A stretch of 23,268 nt of DNA from a virus: IMG/VR virus record IMGVR_UViG_3300036760_000758, positions 1-23,268 of that record; one strand, written 5' to 3'. The position numbers were made by a program, and so were the translations under genes. Below the pieces are notes generated by a model. That model saw only the letters and a program-made list of their open reading frames with translations. It had not been told where the DNA came from and made no database searches. This document shows, piece by piece, positions 19,322-23,268 of the stretch. Every line of letters starts with the position of its first letter. Position 1 is the first letter of the stretch.

Positions 19322-21253
19322 ATGCTTCTCACCGGACAGCAGAAAGTAGTCATCGCGGACCCGCGCGGCGCCTGGACACGCACCGACCAGCGCCGCTCGG
19401 ACCCGCGGCGGGCCACTCAAGCGCAGAATGTCCGGTTCGGTCCACTCACCGGGAAGACTCGAGAGGGAACCATCTCAGCCGGTTATTCTGTCGGCGGGCG
19501 TGTCACTTCCGCCTACCATTGGGTGACCTCAGAGGCCACGGCTGGTCTCATCAACAGGCTGATTTACTTTGAGCAGTCGAATGCCATCAAAGTGCGGGAC
19601 CTCATCGGCGGCGGCGCGGCGACACTGTTCAACCAGACTTGCCGCGGGATTCGCGTGGCGGAGTCCGGCCCGCGCATCTACATCTCCTGTTACGACGCGA
19701 ATGGCTTCGGCGCCGCCCAGGTTCGCATCGTCAACGCTCTTCTCAGCGGGAGCCCGTCAGACAAGGCGTTCGCGCCGCCCATGACGATCGCGCCGATCAT
19801 GACCACGACGGGCGCCGGGCAATGCACGGCCGGTTCTCATCGTTTCGGTTACATCATGGAGAGCCGCAGTGGATTCACGGGGAAGCTCGGGCCAGCGCCG
19901 AGCGACGTTTTCACGCCTGTAACCTATGCGGTGGCGACGGGCGGGAAGGCGCTTCGGATGGAAGTCACCGGCATGATGCCGACGGACGCCGCGTTCTTGC
20001 ATCCGGTCATGACCCGCATCGACAACCTGGAGCAATACTATTACGTTCCGGGCGCCGCGCTCGCCGTGCCGGCAGGGGCCAGCTATACGGCCTACATGAC
20101 GTGCGACATCTCGGATTCGGACCTGGCCAGGCGCGCGACGATCGCGACGGACAATCAAAACCTGCTCTGTCAGACCGTCTCCGGGAGCGGTCCATTCTTG
20201 CCATCCGTTGTAGTCCCGCTCGGGCGCCGCATGGGATACATCGTCGACAACAAGTTGTACGTGAGCGACATCGACAACCCACAGGCGCTCAGCGCGGATC
20301 AACACTTCATTCAAATCCCAGGCCAGAAGAAAATCATCCTCGCCTTCGCCTTGGGCGCCGTCATCTACATGCTCGGCCCGGCTTGGACCTTCGCGATCGT
20401 GGACAACGGAGATGTCCCGAAGTTGTGGGGAACCCCGCACGCGGTCTCGGGCAAGCTCGGCACAACCTCGATTCACGGGGCAAGCATCGACGCCGCGGGC
20501 CGGTACGGGTTCGTTATCAACGACGCCGGCCTCTGGCATTTCGAAGGGGACTTCGGAGAGCGTCCGGTCTCCTACATGGCCGATCCCGACTGGAAGAAGT
20601 TGAACTGGGCGGTCCCTCATGCAATCCAGGTGGTCGACGTACCCAAAAAACAACGCGTCGAAGTGGCCGGCCCGCTCAGCCCGGATACGGAGCCGACGAG
20701 CAAACTGGTCTTCCAGTACGGCAAAGAGGCGAGCGATCCAAAATTCATAAACTCCTCGAACGTGGATTTCTCCAAAGACCCATATGGCTTCGGCGGTTTC
20801 GGTTGCCTCGTGGTGGTGCTCAATCCGACGACCGGAGAAAACGAACTTTGGGTCATGCCCGCCTCGGCTGCGAACATTCTCAAGCACAGCGATACGGCGG
20901 TTGACGACGCAGGTTCGGCCATTGCGTCTATTTGGGAGTCCGGCCTTGCGCTGAAGGTGGGCGCCGCCGGCGGCGATACTACCAGGTTCAACGCGATCTT
21001 ACTCGACCTGATGGGCTCTGGGAACCTTCAGGTGCGCATCACCGCGCGAGGAAGGAAAGACGGCGAGTGGGTGGACCTAGATCCGATCGCGCTTGAAACA
21101 ATGTCGGCTGACGATGCGCTTCAACCGTTCGACTTGCTCGCAAACAACGTGACCGTCCGGCTCCAGACGACAGGCGTGGGCGAGTGGTTTGACGTGGCCG
21201 TGGTAACGCTGTTCCACACACCCTACCTCAACTACTCTGGAGCGCAGTCATGA
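19322..21253 (+). CDS. Large tail protein, probable beta-propeller or hub type
   Basis: A 643-residue protein rich in beta strands. Residues about 1-60 are basic (RGAWTRTDQRRSDPRRATQA). The remaining sequence has repeated short strand pairs with turn signatures (RLIYFEQSNAIKVRDLIGGG, MGYIVDNKLYVSDIDNPQAL, IHGASIDAAGRYGFVINDAG). That resembles the blades of the tail hub or DNA-stabilising proteins of short-tailed phages (P22 gp10-like, T7 gp12-like). The SDIDNPQALSADQHFIQIPG and AFALGAVIYMLGPAWTFAIV stretches fit such blades best. ATG 19322 has only AAGG ten bases upstream; a GGAGGAG further upstream is partly complementary to CCTCC just before the start. The stop overlaps the next gene by ATGA. 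Role moderate, position supports it. Confidence 0.55.
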   Translation: MLLTGQQKVVIADPRGAWTRTDQRRSDPRRATQAQNVRFGPLTGKTREGTISAGYSVGGRVTSAYHWVTSEATAGLINRLIYFEQSNAIKVRDLIGGGAATLFNQTCRGIRVAESGPRIYISCYDANGFGAAQVRIVNALLSGSPSDKAFAPPMTIAPIMTTTGAGQCTAGSHRFGYIMESRSGFTGKLGPAPSDVFTPVTYAVATGGKALRMEVTGMMPTDAAFLHPVMTRIDNLEQYYYVPGAALAVPAGASYTAYMTCDISDSDLARRATIATDNQNLLCQTVSGSGPFLPSVVVPLGRRMGYIVDNKLYVSDIDNPQALSADQHFIQIPGQKKIILAFALGAVIYMLGPAWTFAIVDNGDVPKLWGTPHAVSGKLGTTSIHGASIDAAGRYGFVINDAGLWHFEGDFGERPVSYMADPDWKKLNWAVPHAIQVVDVPKKQRVEVAGPLSPDTEPTSKLVFQYGKEASDPKFINSSNVDFSKDPYGFGGFGCLVVVLNPTTGENELWVMPASAANILKHSDTAVDDAGSAIASIWESGLALKVGAAGGDTTRFNAILLDLMGSGNLQVRITARGRKDGEWVDLDPIALETMSADDALQPFDLLANNVTVRLQTTGVGEWFDVAVVTLFHTPYLNYSGAQS

Positions 21254-23136
21254 GCAGCCCGGCGAGCGTCAGGCCGCTTGCGAACGAAATTCGTAAGTCG
21301 TGGCCCGCGGTGGCGTCCGCCTTCGACATCGTTCAAACCGCGCTGGACAGCCTTCGCCGGGATTCCAGCAACTCGACCGCCGTCGATTCTGCCGCGGACA
21401 CGGCTTCGCTGCTCACTCTTCCGCCGGACATCACCATCGACAGCGTAGCGTTGACCTACGATCCGCCCAACAACAACGGCGGCATCAAGGCGAAGATCGT
21501 TGTCACCTTCAGCGTGCCAGGCGGGGACAATTTCGACCGGCTGGGAGTTCTCGTCGAAGTTCCTCCGTCGAGCAGCGGAACTCCGCTCGACCCGACCGGC
21601 GGACCGCTCGTCGACCAGGGCGAGTTCACGGGATACTCCGCCGCAACCTCCGGCCAGACTCTCACGTTTTTCATGAATCCGCCAAGCCGGCAGGAAAACT
21701 GGAGAATCTACGTCGTCTCTGGCTCGCAGTACGGCTACAACGAGTTCCATCCGTCCACCGACCCGCTGCCGAGCCCGAACTATCTGTTGCTGGTGGATCC
21801 GATTCCATCCGGAGGCTCGGGAACCGAATGGGCGCCGATCGTTTCGGCCTTCACCGGGTCGATCGAGTATGCGGTTGACCAGGTTGGCGGCCAAATATGG
21901 CGGGTCAAGGGCACGTTTACTCCGCCCACGGACGAGAAATACCGCGGCGTGCAAATCGTGGGGCGCTTGGGCGCCAACGATACCAATATCGATTTCGAGC
22001 CGCGGGGTGCGGGGGGCTTCACATCCCGTTGGATGCCGGTTCCAAACGTTGTTCAAAGCTGGACTTTCTACGCCGTGTCGATCGGACCTAACAATCGAGT
22101 GAACACGATCGCCGGTGGTACCCCTTCGTTTGCCGCCTCGGTCCAAAATCAGGCGGGGCTTGGTGGTCTGATGCTGAATCGCGTCGACGTCTCGACATTC
22201 GACACCTCGGACTTCCAAGTCTCCGGCGGCGGGCCCGGCGTGTTCAACATGAAGATCGTCAACGCCGACAAAATCACGACCGGGACGCTCAAGGTCGGTG
22301 GGGGAGGATCGAAGCCAGGCCAGCTCGGTGTGTTCGACGCGAGCAACAACCTCATCGGTTGGTGCGGCACCAACGGCGGCTACTACGGCGGCTGGTTCAA
22401 GCAGCTCTGGGTTGGTGGCACAGACCCGTCGACGGCGCCCTTCTATGTGGACTCAGGCGGAAACGTTGTGATCGACAACACCGGCCTGAGTGTGCGGGCA
22501 ACGTTCACGTTGGTCCGGAACAGCTCCATAACCAAGGTTGCCAACGATACCGGATTCGGCGAGACAAAGGGCCTATCCGTAAAATCCTCAACATCGTCTT
22601 TCGAAGCCTTCATTTCCCAGTACGGCCTGAAGTTCATTGGGTCTGGCGGCAACGTGAGCGGATACTTCCAGTGCGATGGCACGAACGCTTCCGCGATCAA
22701 CTTGATGGACAACACCAGCGTCGTCACGATCCAGTTGGCCGGCGCAAGCGGTGTGGTGCAGGGGAAACAGTTCAACGTGGGTGCCAACACGATCGTCGAT
22801 ACCTCGCGCAACGCCGACTTCGTAAGCCTGAAGATAGGCAGCACCACCGTCATCGACAGCTCGCGCATCGCCGACGTGGTGAGTCTGAAGATCGGCGGGA
22901 CTGAGCGGATCAACAGCAGCGGGAACGTCAATGCCGCCTCCACCTACAGCGTGGCTGGAACCCAGGTAGTCGCGGCGCGCGGGGCTTCCATTGCGGATGT
23001 GACGGTCGATCCACCAACTACCGGGAGCGTGACGGCCGATTCATTCACCGGAGACGCCTACAACGTCGTTCTCGACACGCGGGACAAGTTGAACCTCGTC
23101 CTGGCTCGCTTGAGGGCGCACGGTTTGATAGCATAA
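21250..23136 (+). CDS. Tail fibre/tail spike-like protein with C-terminal repeats
   Basis: A 628-residue beta-rich protein in an ATGA overlap with the preceding tail gene. The N-terminus (1-50) is helical and may attach to the tail. Domains follow with fibronectin-like strands (about 60-300), then a stretch typical of phage fibre shafts (KITTGTLKVGGGGSKPGQL, LIGWCGTNGGYYGGWFKQLW). Near the C-terminus three tandem units of 19-20 residues occur: TIVDTSRNADFVSLKIGST, TVIDSSRIADVVSLKIGGT and a degraded ERINSSGNVNAASTYSVAGT (about residues 514-571). A C-terminal helix (LDTRDKLNLVLARLRAHGLI) may trimerise the fibre. Host receptor binding is the inferred role. No enzyme domain is seen. Confidence 0.65.
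   Translation: MSSPASVRPLANEIRKSWPAVASAFDIVQTALDSLRRDSSNSTAVDSAADTASLLTLPPDITIDSVALTYDPPNNNGGIKAKIVVTFSVPGGDNFDRLGVLVEVPPSSSGTPLDPTGGPLVDQGEFTGYSAATSGQTLTFFMNPPSRQENWRIYVVSGSQYGYNEFHPSTDPLPSPNYLLLVDPIPSGGSGTEWAPIVSAFTGSIEYAVDQVGGQIWRVKGTFTPPTDEKYRGVQIVGRLGANDTNIDFEPRGAGGFTSRWMPVPNVVQSWTFYAVSIGPNNRVNTIAGGTPSFAASVQNQAGLGGLMLNRVDVSTFDTSDFQVSGGGPGVFNMKIVNADKITTGTLKVGGGGSKPGQLGVFDASNNLIGWCGTNGGYYGGWFKQLWVGGTDPSTAPFYVDSGGNVVIDNTGLSVRATFTLVRNSSITKVANDTGFGETKGLSVKSSTSSFEAFISQYGLKFIGSGGNVSGYFQCDGTNASAINLMDNTSVVTIQLAGASGVVQGKQFNVGANTIVDTSRNADFVSLKIGSTTVIDSSRIADVVSLKIGGTERINSSGNVNAASTYSVAGTQVVAARGASIADVTVDPPTTGSVTADSFTGDAYNVVLDTRDKLNLVLARLRAHGLIA
22789..22962 (+). repeat. Tandem 57-base repeats in the tail-fibre gene
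   Basis: Two 57-base units, 22789-22845 and 22846-22902, encode closely similar 19-residue segments with the core SRxADxVSLKIGxT. A third, diverged 60-base unit follows at 22903-22962. The period and strand-turn pattern are like beta-helix or fibre-shaft repeats. The unit number is a natural source of length change in fibres. Confidence 0.6.
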
Positions 23137-23169
23137 GAAACGATACGTACCGTATGTTAAAGGAAACGC
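23137..23169 (+). promoter_or_regulatory. Second copy of the shared leader motif
   Basis: The 33-base gap before the last gene begins with GAAACGATACGTA (23137-23149), identical to 14006-14018 before the scaffold gene, each time just after a stop codon. Here it is followed by TATGTT and an AAAGGA ribosome site seven bases before ATG 23170. A good -35 at normal spacing is not visible, so a phage-specific promoter, operator or RNA processing site is as likely as a sigma-70 promoter. Confidence 0.4.
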
Positions 23170-23268
23170 ATGACCATCACCGTTGAAGTTCCGCAGGAGG
23201 TCTGGGACGGCCTCTTGATCGACGCGCGGAACTCCCAGGAAATCCGCACGACGAACGACAAGGGAGAA
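23170..23268 (+). CDS. Gene of unknown function, 3' truncated by the window edge
   Basis: ATG 23170 follows AAAGGAAACGC, a good ribosome site, and 33 codons run to the end of the window. The visible part is MTITVEVPQEVWDGLLIDAR with a polar continuation (NSQEIRTTNDKGE). It starts as a strand followed by an amphipathic helix. Nothing identifies a family. It is the next member of the tail module and carries the same 13-base leader motif as the scaffold gene. Confidence 0.6.
   Translation, partial: MTITVEVPQEVWDGLLIDARNSQEIRTTNDKGE

Noticed and set aside
1-23268. Integrase, attachment site, tRNA genes, CRISPR array, insertion sequences
   Set aside because: I looked for the usual signatures and found none in this window, so lysogeny and host cannot be decided from it.

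Overview
The window is a stretch of a dsDNA tailed-phage (or prophage) genome from a GC-rich, unidentified bacterial host. The evidence is a packaging and head-gene order typical of such phages: small terminase-like protein, large terminase (TerL), portal, scaffold, major capsid, head-tail connector, tail proteins. I see no integrase, tRNA gene, CRISPR array, insertion sequence or host housekeeping gene. No tape-measure, tail-tube or sheath gene appears in the six genes after the capsid gene, which leans towards a short-tailed (podovirus-like) virion. That is an inference, because the window ends inside the tail module.

Layout. (1) 1-1431, plus strand: the end of an excisionase/MerR-type DNA-binding gene, an Ala-rich coiled-coil gene translationally coupled to it, and a PadR-like winged-helix gene. 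(2) 3650-1433, minus strand: a tight early-type operon of six small genes with strong AAGGAG ribosome sites. One of its two larger internal gaps holds what reads as a complete type I hammerhead ribozyme (2226-2137). The other holds a 13-bp inverted repeat that buries a start codon. (3) 3651-4236: a non-coding region containing the likely leftward promoter and an AT-rich tract. (4) 4237-4908, plus: a Cys/His plus helix-turn-helix protein in the TerS position. (5) 6030-5208, minus: a lysis-type cassette (N-acetylmuramoyl-L-alanine amidase and a DUF6527-like protein) facing against the late genes. (6) 6208-23268, plus: the late structural operon. TerL carries a 350-residue LAGLIDADG intein placed directly after its ATPase coupling motif. 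It is followed by a Gln/Gly/Pro-rich repeat protein and a Cys-motif protein that start with the same seven residues, two small proteins, a portal with an embedded zinc ribbon, an acidic scaffold, the major capsid protein, two unknown conserved-looking proteins, a connector-like protein, a small possible decoration protein, a large probable beta-propeller tail protein, a tail-fibre-like protein with short repeats, and a truncated gene at the right edge.

How it fits together: the leftward operon looks like early or regulatory functions whose mRNA may be cut in two by the ribozyme. The rightward operon builds and fills the head. A 13-bp motif shared by the leaders of the scaffold gene and of the last gene may mark phage promoters or operators. 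The best candidates for undescribed biology are the ribozyme in the operon, the start-codon hairpin in the same operon, the intein with a non-standard C-terminus, and the repeat/tag protein pair after TerL.
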